From assembly GCA_900472925.1 (NCBI GenBank), contig UCJU01000002.1:239017-303016 (forward strand): a DNA stretch of 64,000 bases, written 5' to 3'. Position 1 is the first letter of the stretch. Each line of letters starts with the position of its first letter. Source of the DNA: Hyphomicrobiales bacterium. Its GTDB lineage: Bacteria > Pseudomonadota > Alphaproteobacteria > Rhizobiales > Rhizobiaceae. The position numbers were made by a program, and so were the translations under genes. This document shows, in pieces, positions 1 to 8,464 of this stretch. The notes under the pieces were generated by a model. It did not search any database. It was not told where the DNA came from and saw only the letters and a program-made list of their open reading frames with translations.

Positions 1-1740
1 GGCGACGACTGCGGGGATGGTGACGCCGGAACCGGGCCGCCCCAAGATTTCTACCCTGCCTTCGCGCAGAACAAGATTTGCCGGCGGGGTCTGCAACATT
101 TCTCCAGCGGCTCGCAGCAGCTTCTCTTTGACCTCGGCGCAAGCCCCCACGCTGGCGGCTCCGATGGATACAGTGGTCCGTCCGCCCCCGACACCGGCAT
201 CCAGACCGGCTGCATCCGTATCCGCTTCTTTGACCACCACCTGATTTGGGCTCAATCCCAATTGCCCCGCCACGATCTGTGGCAAAGACTGCATCATGGT
301 ACCCGACCCGATCTCCACGCCGGATGTGACCAGCGTCGCACTGCCATCCGCATTCATGTTGATCGTCGCGGCAGACGGACCAACGAAAATGAACCATGTT
401 CCGACGGTTGTCGCACGGCCATAAAGGCGCCCATCGGCTTTACCCTCGGCGGTCCCGGTTTTGTTTCGCAGCTCCTCCATGCGTTCCAGCATCGGACGCA
501 GCACATTGCCTTCGAAGACCTGCCCCGTTGGTCCAAGATCGCCATCGCCCAGAACGTTACGCTTGCGAAATTCGACCGGGTCCATACCGATTGCAGCACA
601 GATTTCGTCGGTATGCCGCTCCAGCGCAAACCCGTTATAGACGCCGTTGCACGCCCTGAAGGCACCGTTGGGCGGCGTATTGGTGTAGACGGCACGGCTG
701 ACGAGCCGGGCACTTCCCAGCCGATAGCTGCCACCCAGGGTGTGCGAGGTCATGGTCGTCAGGAATATCTGCTCGCCGCCATAAGCACCGCAATCCATCA
801 AGACCACAGCCTCGCGACCGACGATCTCGCCATCTGCAGTGACCGCCGAGCGAATGGTGATCTCCGCATTTTCGCGGCACAGGCACGTCGCCATTTCCTC
901 CTGCCGGGTGTTTTCGAGAATAACGCTACGCCCCGTCATCCGCGCAAGAAGCGCCGTAATCGGTTCAATGGACGCATCGAATTTCAACCCGAAGGCACCG
1001 CCCACGGGTGGCACGGTGACACGGACGCGGCCCGGCGGTAACTGCATCACCCGCCCGGTCACATTGCGCACCGTCCAGGGAACTTGCGTAGACGTCTGGA
1101 TATGCGCGCGTCCGTCCTCCCAACTGCCGATCGCCACGCGCGGTTCGAACGGCACATGGCTCTGCCTGCCGACCGAAAAACTGCTTTCGACAATCGTGAC
1201 GTCGCTGCGCGCAAAAGCGGCATCGACATCGCCACGCATTGATTTTGCTTCCCATGCGATATTGCGGGAGCGACCACCGCCCTCGGTCAAAACCTCATAA
1301 TCACGCCAGTTTTCGTGCACCAACCGAGCATCGGGCTCAAGTGCGTCGGCCATGGTCAGAACCGGCTCGAGCGGCTCGATATCGAGAATGATGGCTTTGA
1401 GCGCCGCGCGCGCCTCTGCCTCGGTTTCAGCAGCGATGCAGGCGATGGGTTCGCCGTTGTAGCGGATCATATCGACAGCAAAAAGCGGATGATCGGCGAC
1501 CCCGATGCCGTAATGTCCCGGTGCATCCGCAGCCGTCGCAATGGCCAGCACGCCGGGGCATTCGAGCGCGGCCGACACATCCAGTTTGACGATCCGACCG
1601 CAGGGAACGCTGGACCGCAGCAGAACCGCATGCAGCATATCGGGACGTGCACGGTCGTTGGTGTAGCGGGTCCGCCCACGCAACTTATCGCGAGCATCGC
1701 GGCGCGGAAGGTCCATGACGGTCGTGGAAACCTCAACCAT
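1..1740 (-). CDS. Molybdenum hydroxylase, molybdopterin-binding large subunit (partial, C-terminus cut by window edge)
   Basis: The frame is open from the ATG at 1740 to the left edge (580 codons, no stop), so the C-terminus is missing. The protein belongs to the xanthine dehydrogenase/CO dehydrogenase large-subunit family: an N-terminal a/b hammerhead segment beginning LRGRTRYTNDRA, then Mo-pterin motifs including HVPFEPRVAIGS, PPVGGAFGLKFD, MDCGAYGG and GAFRACNGVYNGFALE. Such enzymes hydroxylate carbon centres of N-heterocycles or aldehydes using water, passing electrons to 2Fe-2S and FAD partner subunits, both encoded just upstream. The start overlaps the end of the 2Fe-2S gene by 8 bp, which implies translational coupling. 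The CO dehydrogenase signature AYRCSFR is absent, so CO is not the likely substrate. Family is confident; substrate unknown. Confidence 0.88.
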   Translation of the reverse strand, partial: MVEVSTTVMDLPRRDARDKLRGRTRYTNDRARPDMLHAVLLRSSVPCGRIVKLDVSAALECPGVLAIATAADAPGHYGIGVADHPLFAVDMIRYNGEPIACIAAETEAEARAALKAIILDIEPLEPVLTMADALEPDARLVHENWRDYEVLTEGGGRSRNIAWEAKSMRGDVDAAFARSDVTIVESSFSVGRQSHVPFEPRVAIGSWEDGRAHIQTSTQVPWTVRNVTGRVMQLPPGRVRVTVPPVGGAFGLKFDASIEPITALLARMTGRSVILENTRQEEMATCLCRENAEITIRSAVTADGEIVGREAVVLMDCGAYGGEQIFLTTMTSHTLGGSYRLGSARLVSRAVYTNTPPNGAFRACNGVYNGFALERHTDEICAAIGMDPVEFRKRNVLGDGDLGPTGQVFEGNVLRPMLERMEELRNKTGTAEGKADGRLYGRATTVGTWFIFVGPSAATINMNADGSATLVTSGVEIGSGTMMQSLPQIVAGQLGLSPNQVVVKEADTDAAGLDAGVGGGRTTVSIGAASVGACAEVKEKLLRAAGEMLQTPPANLVLREGRVEILGRPGSGVTIPAVVA

Positions 1741-2224
1741 TGGCGCGCGCTCCTGCGATAACACCCATGACAGCGTCGATAATCCGCTCATAGCCGGTGC
1801 AACGACAGATATTGCCCACCATCGCCGCCTTGACATCGGCACGGCTGGCATCGGGATGATCTCTCAGAAAATGAGAGAGGCTCATGACCATTCCGGGAAA
1901 ACACATGCCGCACTGAACGGCGTCAGCCGCCTCGAAGGCTGCCTGAAGCGGGTGCAGCGGCCCGTCACCGGTCGACATCGCCTCGATAGACGTAACGCTT
2001 GCGCCGTCCAGGAGGCCAATCGGCTGAAGGCAGGACATGACCGCTTCTCCATCGACATGCACAGTGCAGGCACCACAAAAGCCCTCCCGGCACACGGCCT
2101 TTGTGCCAGTCAAGAAACGCTCATTGCGCAGAAAATTGACCAGCGGCGTCATCGGGTCACCGTTGAAACGGCAGGTGGACCCATTAATCCGAAGCGTTAC
2201 CGTCATGGGCTTTGCTCCTTGCAC
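1733..2224 (-). CDS. Molybdenum hydroxylase, 2Fe-2S small subunit
   Basis: A 163-aa protein of the usual length for the separate iron-sulfur subunit (CoxS type). An N-terminal plant-ferredoxin-like 2Fe-2S domain carries CREGFCGACTVHVDG and the following Cys in MSCLQP. The C-terminal [2Fe-2S]-binding domain carries QCGMCFPGMV and NICRCTGYERI. It moves electrons from the Mo site in the large subunit to FAD in the medium subunit. The start overlaps the FAD-subunit gene by 22 bp and the end overlaps the Mo-subunit gene by 8 bp, so the three are co-translated in the order FAD, FeS, Mo. Confidence 0.93.
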   Translation of the reverse strand: MQGAKPMTVTLRINGSTCRFNGDPMTPLVNFLRNERFLTGTKAVCREGFCGACTVHVDGEAVMSCLQPIGLLDGASVTSIEAMSTGDGPLHPLQAAFEAADAVQCGMCFPGMVMSLSHFLRDHPDASRADVKAAMVGNICRCTGYERIIDAVMGVIAGARANG

Positions 2225-3057
2225 AGCAGACTTTCCAAGCCGCGACGCACCAGCGCTGGCAGCACCTGACGGCGATACCAGCCATCCGCTTCGATACCCG
2301 ATCGTCCTTCGAAATCGTTGCAGGTCTCGGCATGAGAGGCCGCTATCTGCGCATTTGCCGGACGCCCGCCGGGCTCACGCGACAAAACCTCTTCGAGCTT
2401 GGTCCAGCGCCGCGCGACATCTTCCACGGAACCGACTGCAATCTGAATTTCCCGCTTGCTCGACAAGGCACATGATACGATCGCAACCGGATAATCTCCT
2501 GCCCGCCGTAGAGGCAGCCGCACATGAGTGCTGGCGATGATCTTGCGGGGAATAAGGACGGTCGTCAGGATCGTATCTGCCAAAACCTGCCGCCTGCTGG
2601 GAAGAAAACGGGCAAGCGGCATGCGCAAAGGCGCGTGGGCGGCACGCAACTCCACAATGGCATCGAGGGCGAGCAGTGCCGGTAAAAGGTCTGCGGCTGC
2701 AAAATCCGGCGTACAGAGATTACCGCCCAGCGTTGCCACCCGGCGAATGGCAGGGTTTGCAGAACTGGAGGCGGCAATCGCAACGGCTTCAACTCCGGCA
2801 AGACCGCGCAATGCCTGCCCAATCGCCTCATGCGTGACCGCTGCACCTATGGTGATCGTGTCGTCGGATATGTCGATCGTCTTCATACCTGCAAGCGCGT
2901 GTAACGAAATCAGCGCTTGCGGTAAGTCAACACCTCTACGCGGATCGCGCATCAACCACGTCCCACCGGCCAAAATCGCAGCACCGTGCCTTTTTGCGGC
3001 AAGCGCTTCCTCGATAGTGCCGGCAACGGTCAAAGACCGTTCCAGATTATCGAACAT
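2203..3057 (-). CDS. Molybdenum hydroxylase, FAD-binding medium subunit
   Basis: A 284-aa protein of the CoxM/NdhF-like family. The FAD pyrophosphate-binding segment appears as ILAGGTWLMRDPRRG near residue 30 and ATLGGNLCTPDFAAADLLPA near residue 110, followed by a CO-dehydrogenase-flavoprotein-type C-terminal domain (about 170-275). It accepts electrons from the 2Fe-2S subunit and passes them to an external acceptor. First gene of the overlapping trio. About 170 bp, containing a strong hairpin, separate it from hyuB upstream on the same strand, so it may be in the same transcript as hyuAB or have its own promoter. Confidence 0.9.
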   Translation of the reverse strand: MFDNLERSLTVAGTIEEALAAKRHGAAILAGGTWLMRDPRRGVDLPQALISLHALAGMKTIDISDDTITIGAAVTHEAIGQALRGLAGVEAVAIAASSSANPAIRRVATLGGNLCTPDFAAADLLPALLALDAIVELRAAHAPLRMPLARFLPSRRQVLADTILTTVLIPRKIIASTHVRLPLRRAGDYPVAIVSCALSSKREIQIAVGSVEDVARRWTKLEEVLSREPGGRPANAQIAASHAETCNDFEGRSGIEADGWYRRQVLPALVRRGLESLLCKEQSP

Positions 3058-3177
3058 CGTTCAGAACCCTCAAATGCCATCTCTCGTGGCGTTACGGCAT
3101 GGTGTCCCACCCGGAACCCCATGTGAAATAGTTGTTTCTTGAATCTCATATCGATAATTCAGATAGCGCTTGATAGC

Positions 3178-3226
3178 CGCCTCAGCGCCGGGCGATGCAG
3201 TCGCAGCAACGCCCGGCGCTGAGGCG
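3178..3226 (-). repeat. 17-bp perfect inverted repeat (hairpin) just after hyuB
   Basis: CGCCTCAGCGCCGGGCG at 3178-3194 is the exact reverse complement of 3210-3226, leaving a 15-nt loop. The hairpin begins 1 nt past the hyuB stop codon. No U-tract follows on the minus strand, so it is not a classical intrinsic terminator. It could be an mRNA 3'-end stabiliser, a processing site or a partial terminator that sets hyuAB and molybdenum-hydroxylase levels apart. Confidence 0.8.
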
Positions 3227-3227
3227 A

Positions 3228-5195
3228 TTATGCCCAGTGGGCAACACTGCGCTTCTCGAAACTCTCGCGGAACTGCGCTGTTGTTTTTTCCAGCACCTCG
3301 CCGCTCTCCCAGTCTAAAATGACGGCGAAACGGCGAACGGCATCAAGTGAATCGATCTCTCCGGCCTTGTAGCGCGCCGAGACAGCATGTGGATCCATCC
3401 GTGCCCAGTCTTTGCGATTTGCTCGTATTTCGGCACGTGCAGCCTGCGTCGCGGCTGCATCGATTTCATATTTGCAAAGATCGGGATCGATGGCCTTCAC
3501 GACCACGCCGTAATCGACTTTCGCGCGCTCGATGGACACGTAATCATCGATCACGTCTTCCATGACATGCTCGGGATCACGCTCCAGCGGATCGCCAAAC
3601 CCGCCGCCGCCTGCGGTGGGTCTTGCAAATTCATCGCCCGTATAGACGGGATAATCGGAAAACACGGAGCCAAGCCATTTGTCAGTGTCCTCACCGGCGC
3701 GACGAATGGTCAAGCCATGCGGCATCGATGGAAGGCCGCCTTCGACACCCCAGACAACGGCCCGTTCACGGTCGCAGATATAGGACATCACGGCACCTTC
3801 CGCCTCCAGCAACAGCGATGTCTTCTGAACGCCGACACCACCGCGCCATTTGCCGGGACCGGCGGAATCACGCTTGATCTGGAACTCGGTCGTGCGGGTC
3901 GGATTGACGCGCTCGTTGCCTTCGTTGGGTTGGGACATCAAGCCGGTTCCGAAACATGCCGTCGTTACATCTGCACCGTCCTTGCCGTTGCGACCGCCCC
4001 AGCCGCCGGGCAGCCACTCATAAAACATGAAGATCGGCTTTTCAGACTTGCGTGCATCCCGACCACCGGCCAGCAGATATTCAAGATTGAAGGCGCAGGC
4101 GATGGCGCGTTCCGGCATGATCTGCGACCACATCTCGAAAATCGCATTCATGATTTTCTCGAATGGCATCAGGAAGCCGGTCACGGCAACAGGCCATTCG
4201 GCGCTGACCACGCTGTTCTTCGGCGCCGTTACCCGGATCATGCGATAAAAGCCGCTATTGAGGGGCAGGTCAGGGAAGAAGGTCTTCATGCCCGCAACCA
4301 CTGCGGAGAAAGTCGCACCCGGCGCGGAATTGTACATGGATGCGATGGTGGCGTGGCTACCGGTGAAATCATAATGCACCGCATCGCCCTTGATTGTCAT
4401 CTTGATGCGGATCGGGATCATTCCCTCCCCGCCCCCAAGGTCCCGGTCGATGTAATCGACCGTTTCCCAAGTCCCATCCGGCAATTCTGCGAGGCGTTTT
4501 CGCACGGCCCGCTCGACATAATCCTGCACCTCTCCCATGCCGCGTGTGACCTTGTCACGACCGTATTTCTTTGTCAGTCGCAACAGCTCACGCTCTGCCG
4601 CCTGCGTTGCCTGCGCCTGCGAGTGAATGTCGCCAATGATCGAGGCCGGGTCTCGGGTATTGGCGGCGATCATGTTGGCCACATCAGAGCAGAAGCGTCC
4701 CTGACGGAACAGCCGCACAGGCGTGATGCGCAATCCCTCGCGAAACATGTCTCGCGCCGTGACATCGAACGAGCCGGGAACAGAACCGCCAAGATCGGAC
4801 CAATGGCCGTTGGATTGCGCAAAGCCGATCAACGTGTCTTCGTCGAAGATGGGTCGCACCAACCGCACGTCACTGAAATGCGTGCCGCCCGCATAGGGGT
4901 CGTTGATCGCATAGACGTCGCCGGGCGCCATATCGCCTTCAAATACACGGATCACTTCTTTGCAGGTATTGTGCAGAGTTCCGACATGGACAGCGATGTC
5001 GTAATTGCCCTGCGCAACGGAATTGCCGTCAGCATCATGCAGTGCGTTGGAAAAGTCTCTATTATAGATGACGAAAGAGTAGCAGGTGCGCAGCATCTGC
5101 TCCGCCATCTGATCGACCGTGGTGATGAACGAGTTCTTCAAAACCTCGAAGGTCACGGGGTCGAGGCCGTTTTCCGTTTCAGCAAACTTGGTCAT
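3228..5195 (-). CDS. hyuB: Hydantoinase B / oxoprolinase family protein (beta subunit)
   Basis: A 655-aa protein of the HyuB/N-methylhydantoinase B family, somewhat longer than the common 520-590 aa. Recognisable blocks include MLRTCYSFVIYNRDFSNAL (near 35), GDVYAINDPYAGGTHFSDV (about 92-110), NGHWSDLGGSVPG (near 130) and the glycine-rich GGAGGGFGDPLERDPE-like segment, seen here as TAGGGGFGDPLERDPE. With HyuA these proteins form ATP-dependent cyclic-amide hydrolases (N-methylhydantoinase, 5-oxoprolinase) or, with a third subunit, acetone/acetophenone carboxylases. No gamma subunit is present, which favours the hydrolase. The start is 3 nt downstream of the hyuA stop, so the two are one operon. 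Substrate unknown. Confidence 0.88.
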   Translation of the reverse strand: MTKFAETENGLDPVTFEVLKNSFITTVDQMAEQMLRTCYSFVIYNRDFSNALHDADGNSVAQGNYDIAVHVGTLHNTCKEVIRVFEGDMAPGDVYAINDPYAGGTHFSDVRLVRPIFDEDTLIGFAQSNGHWSDLGGSVPGSFDVTARDMFREGLRITPVRLFRQGRFCSDVANMIAANTRDPASIIGDIHSQAQATQAAERELLRLTKKYGRDKVTRGMGEVQDYVERAVRKRLAELPDGTWETVDYIDRDLGGGEGMIPIRIKMTIKGDAVHYDFTGSHATIASMYNSAPGATFSAVVAGMKTFFPDLPLNSGFYRMIRVTAPKNSVVSAEWPVAVTGFLMPFEKIMNAIFEMWSQIMPERAIACAFNLEYLLAGGRDARKSEKPIFMFYEWLPGGWGGRNGKDGADVTTACFGTGLMSQPNEGNERVNPTRTTEFQIKRDSAGPGKWRGGVGVQKTSLLLEAEGAVMSYICDRERAVVWGVEGGLPSMPHGLTIRRAGEDTDKWLGSVFSDYPVYTGDEFARPTAGGGGFGDPLERDPEHVMEDVIDDYVSIERAKVDYGVVVKAIDPDLCKYEIDAAATQAARAEIRANRKDWARMDPHAVSARYKAGEIDSLDAVRRFAVILDWESGEVLEKTTAQFRESFEKRSVAHWA

Positions 5196-5198
5196 ATC

Positions 5199-7226
5199 TC
5201 AGCCTTTCGTTCCGATCAGAATGTTCAGGAAAGCATCGACCCTCGCGCTCATGCCGGGCGGCACGACGGTGGTGGAATCGAACTGTTCGACGATGGCCGG
5301 GCCGATGAACATCGCGCCAGCCTTCAGAACCTCTCGCTGATAAATCGCAGCATCATGAGAGGTGCCGTCGAACCAGACCGCCCGGCGCGCAACAGGCTCC
5401 GGTGTATGATCCCTCACCTCATATTTCGGCAAATCGGCCTTGGGCACGATACCGACAGCCTTGATGGCGATGCGGAAGATCGAGACTGGTGCTTCGTCAC
5501 GACGATAATTGAATTCACGCTCGTGCTCTGAATGGAAGCCCTCGATCAGCCCACCCATGCTGTCGATTTTTGCAGGCGCGTTGACAGCGAGCGAGCGCCA
5601 TTGACCCTGATACATCATCTCTACTGTGCGCTGCAAAGCCATGTCGCCCGGCGCTATTCCCTCGTGCGACAAACGCTCGGTGGCATGTTCTTCCATGCGC
5701 TGGAAGGCAGTCTCCATCTCCCCCGGCGATACCACCGACGCATCTGCCATGAAGCTCTCGGAAAAATCATGCTGCACATCCACCAGCAGGCAGCCCAAGG
5801 CAGAGGTGACCCCGGGATTGGGAGGAACGATAACGGTTGGAATGGAAAGTTCTCTGGCAACCGCGGCTCCATGCAGCGCGCCGGCACCGCCGAAAGCAAC
5901 AAGAGCAAAGTCGCGTGGATCGTAACCCCGGCTGACGGAAAGAAGACGCACGGCATTGGCCATATTGGCGTTGGCCACGGCAATGATGGCTTCGGCACCC
6001 TTGTGAAGGCTCATTCCAAAGGGGGTCGCCACCGTTTCCTGGACGGCTTTTGCCGCAAGCGCCGGGTCAAGCGTGATCTTGCCGCCGGCAAGGCTGCTGC
6101 CCAGCCGCCCCAGAACGACATTGGCGTCGGTATTCGTGGCGACAGGGTTGCCGTTGCGGTAGCAGGCTGGACCCGGATGGGCACCAGCTGACTGAGGCCC
6201 ATTGCGCAGCGAACCGCCCTCGTCCTGCCAAGCCAGGGACCCGCCACCGGCACCAATCGTCAGAACCTCGATCGACGGAAAGCGGATCGGATATCCATAT
6301 TCGATGTACCAGTCTTTGGTGATGCGTGACTGGCCGTTCCATGCCAGCGATACGTCCGTGCTCGTGCCTCCCATATCGAAGCCGATGGAGTTGGGAAAGC
6401 CGCAGAGATTGCCAATGAACCGGCTGGCGATGGCACCGGCTGCGATACCAGAACCGGCAAGGCGAGCGGAAAATTCCTTGACGCTTGCGGGCGTCATCAC
6501 GCCACCCCCGGAATGGAGCAGAAGAAGGTCGCGGTAATATCCGCCTGCCGCGAGCTTATCGCTGAGCCGCGACACGTAATCGACCACCACCGGCGCGCAG
6601 ACGGCATTGGCCATCGTCGTGGAAAAGCGCTCATGCTCGAAGATCTCAGGCATCACTTCGGACGAAACCGAGACCGGAATATCCGGCATGACCCGTTTTA
6701 GGATATCACGCATGCGCCGCTCATTGGCGCCGTTGACGTAGGAGTTCATGAAGCAGACAGCGACCGACTTTACCTCACGCTTTCTCAGGATTTCAGCCAC
6801 GCGAAGCGCGTCGTCTTCGTTCAAGACCTCCAAAACCGCGCCCTCGGCATCCACACGTTCGCGCACAATTAGGCGATCACGACGGGGAATATAGGGCTTG
6901 GCGACATCCTTGTAGGTGTCCCAGAGGTCTTCCTTGTTGGCCCGGCGGATCTCGACAACATCGCGAAACCCTTCGGTACAGACCATGGCAGCGCGCGGCA
7001 GGCGACGCGTGATCAGAGCGTTGGTCGCGACCGTCGTACCATGAGAAAACATCGTGACCTCGGACAGATCGATACCGGCTTGCTCCACACCGTTCAGAAT
7101 GGCGCGCATCGGATCATCCGGCGTCGAGCCGGTTTTCTCGATGCGGATCGCGCCCGTCTCTTCATCCATGATGCAGATATCCGTAAAGGTTCCGCCGACA
7201 TCCACGGCAACTCTCGTCTTGGTCAT
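5199..7226 (-). CDS. hyuA: Hydantoinase A / oxoprolinase family protein (alpha subunit)
   Basis: A 675-aa protein, normal length for HyuA. The N-terminal Hydant_A_N domain begins VAVDVGGTFTDICIMD (phosphate-binding loop of the ASKHA fold); the HGTTVATNALITRR block follows near residue 65; the central hydantoinase A domain has GFDMGGTSTDVSL (near 290), a second nucleotide-binding loop. It supplies the ATP-using half of the hydantoinase/oxoprolinase complex. It leads the hyuAB pair and is about 100 bp downstream of the AraC regulator on the same strand, suggesting local control. The exact cyclic amide (N-methylhydantoin, oxoproline or another lactam/imide) cannot be read from sequence. Confidence 0.9.
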   Translation of the reverse strand: MTKTRVAVDVGGTFTDICIMDEETGAIRIEKTGSTPDDPMRAILNGVEQAGIDLSEVTMFSHGTTVATNALITRRLPRAAMVCTEGFRDVVEIRRANKEDLWDTYKDVAKPYIPRRDRLIVRERVDAEGAVLEVLNEDDALRVAEILRKREVKSVAVCFMNSYVNGANERRMRDILKRVMPDIPVSVSSEVMPEIFEHERFSTTMANAVCAPVVVDYVSRLSDKLAAGGYYRDLLLLHSGGGVMTPASVKEFSARLAGSGIAAGAIASRFIGNLCGFPNSIGFDMGGTSTDVSLAWNGQSRITKDWYIEYGYPIRFPSIEVLTIGAGGGSLAWQDEGGSLRNGPQSAGAHPGPACYRNGNPVATNTDANVVLGRLGSSLAGGKITLDPALAAKAVQETVATPFGMSLHKGAEAIIAVANANMANAVRLLSVSRGYDPRDFALVAFGGAGALHGAAVARELSIPTVIVPPNPGVTSALGCLLVDVQHDFSESFMADASVVSPGEMETAFQRMEEHATERLSHEGIAPGDMALQRTVEMMYQGQWRSLAVNAPAKIDSMGGLIEGFHSEHEREFNYRRDEAPVSIFRIAIKAVGIVPKADLPKYEVRDHTPEPVARRAVWFDGTSHDAAIYQREVLKAGAMFIGPAIVEQFDSTTVVPPGMSARVDAFLNILIGTKG

Positions 7227-7327
7227 AGTCGTGTCCTTAAGGCTGTTTCAGGCCGCAGTTTTCCTGCCCAGCCACGCATGGTTGTGGCCGGGGTCGATAT
7301 TTTTTTGGATGGGATAGCGCTATTGCG

Positions 7328-8305
7328 TCAGTGTCGAAGCATGTCCGGAGATGATCGACCCCGCAGAACCGCCTGTCGACGCGTCTCGCCTGGCGAACAC
7401 CCGAACCTCGTCCGGTAGTGTCGGCAGAACTGCGACTGGTCGGCAAATCCCCAGCGATAGGCAATCTCGGCGATTGTCGCGGTATTGGTGACAGACATCA
7501 AATCTTCGGCGCAGTGGTCAAGACGGCTATCGCGGATGAAGCCATTGATCGACTTGTTGCTTTCCTGAAACAGCCCTTGCAGATACCGCAAAGAGATTCC
7601 ACCAGCATCCGCAACGGCCTGCGGCCCGAGCGAGCGGCTCTTGATATTGTCGCGGATATATTGCTCGGCGCGGTGAAGGTGTCCTGCGCGGATGGAGGAA
7701 ATGCTGCTGTCCAGAACCCGGTCGTCGCTGACGATCGACAGGCAAAGCATTTCGAGAATGTGTCTGCCTGTCATTTCTCGTGCCGCTTCGCTGAGATCTG
7801 CGACATGGCCGATGGTGGTGCGCACGGTATCGAGGAAAAGCGCGGCAACACCGCTGGTTCCATCGAAACTCAAGGCACTGAACCGGTCGGTAGAGCCGAT
7901 CCGCGACCGCACGCTGGCAGAAGGCACCTTCAGCACCCATAAGGCGTTGGGCCGGCCATGCCAGAATTCGTAGGGTGCATCACCGCGCTCCAGCAAAAAC
8001 CCGCCGGGATCGCATTTGACGCTACGAGAGCCTTGGGAAAAATTGATTTCGCTGAGTTCTGGAATGGAAACCAGAAGGCTTGCATCGCTCTCGTTGAGAA
8101 AATGACGGCGATGTCGGCGATATCGCACGCCGTCACATTGCATCCTCGACACACCCACAAGGCCCAGAGACCATGTCTCCAACTGTCCGGTGAACTCCAG
8201 CCGGCTGCGATACTCGGTATCCAGCGGAAAGTATGTTTCTGTAACTGCGGCCTGCCAGGCATCGCCTCCAGCAAGACCACCGACATTATCGACGACGTAT
8301 CTCAT
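7328..8305 (-). CDS. AraC-family transcriptional regulator (hyu/molybdenum hydroxylase cluster)
   Basis: A 325-aa protein from the ATG at 8305, which has AGGGG about 11 nt upstream. A GTG at 8398 would add 31 residues of poor character with no ribosome-binding site and is disfavoured. The N-terminal two-thirds resemble the AraC_binding_2 cupin-like sensor domain. The C-terminal ~100 residues form the double helix-turn-helix, with AVADAGGISLRYLQGLFQES as the first and TIAEIAYRWGFADQSQFCRH as the second. It precedes hyuAB on the same strand, so it probably regulates hyuAB and perhaps the molybdenum hydroxylase genes in response to their substrate. Target assignment is inference from context. 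Confidence 0.85.
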   Translation of the reverse strand: MRYVVDNVGGLAGGDAWQAAVTETYFPLDTEYRSRLEFTGQLETWSLGLVGVSRMQCDGVRYRRHRRHFLNESDASLLVSIPELSEINFSQGSRSVKCDPGGFLLERGDAPYEFWHGRPNALWVLKVPSASVRSRIGSTDRFSALSFDGTSGVAALFLDTVRTTIGHVADLSEAAREMTGRHILEMLCLSIVSDDRVLDSSISSIRAGHLHRAEQYIRDNIKSRSLGPQAVADAGGISLRYLQGLFQESNKSINGFIRDSRLDHCAEDLMSVTNTATIAEIAYRWGFADQSQFCRHYRTRFGCSPGETRRQAVLRGRSSPDMLRH

Positions 8306-8464
8306 TCTTCGATATTCCCCTGTGGCCCGGATTTTCCGGTTCCTTTTATTGATTTCAAGATACATCAATTTCGGGGAGCGTATTGTTAAAAAACGCACAA
8401 GTTTCTGAACCCAGCCGTATCAGCGAGATGGCAGACAGCGAGGTCATGCGCTGCCTTATCCCCC

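Noticed and set aside
1-1740. Carbon monoxide dehydrogenase large subunit
   Set aside because: Gene order resembles coxMSL, but the active-site loop is GAFRACNG, not AYRCSFR.
3387-5531. Open frame of 714 codons on the plus strand
   Set aside because: Entirely antisense to hyuB and hyuA, whose protein families are unmistakable; the product has no recognisable motifs and reflects GC-rich codon bias.
7227-7327. Possible sigma-54 element upstream of hyuA
   Set aside because: GGGCAGGAAAACTGC keeps GG/GC spacing but has several mismatches, and an AraC regulator next door makes a sigma-70-type promoter more likely.
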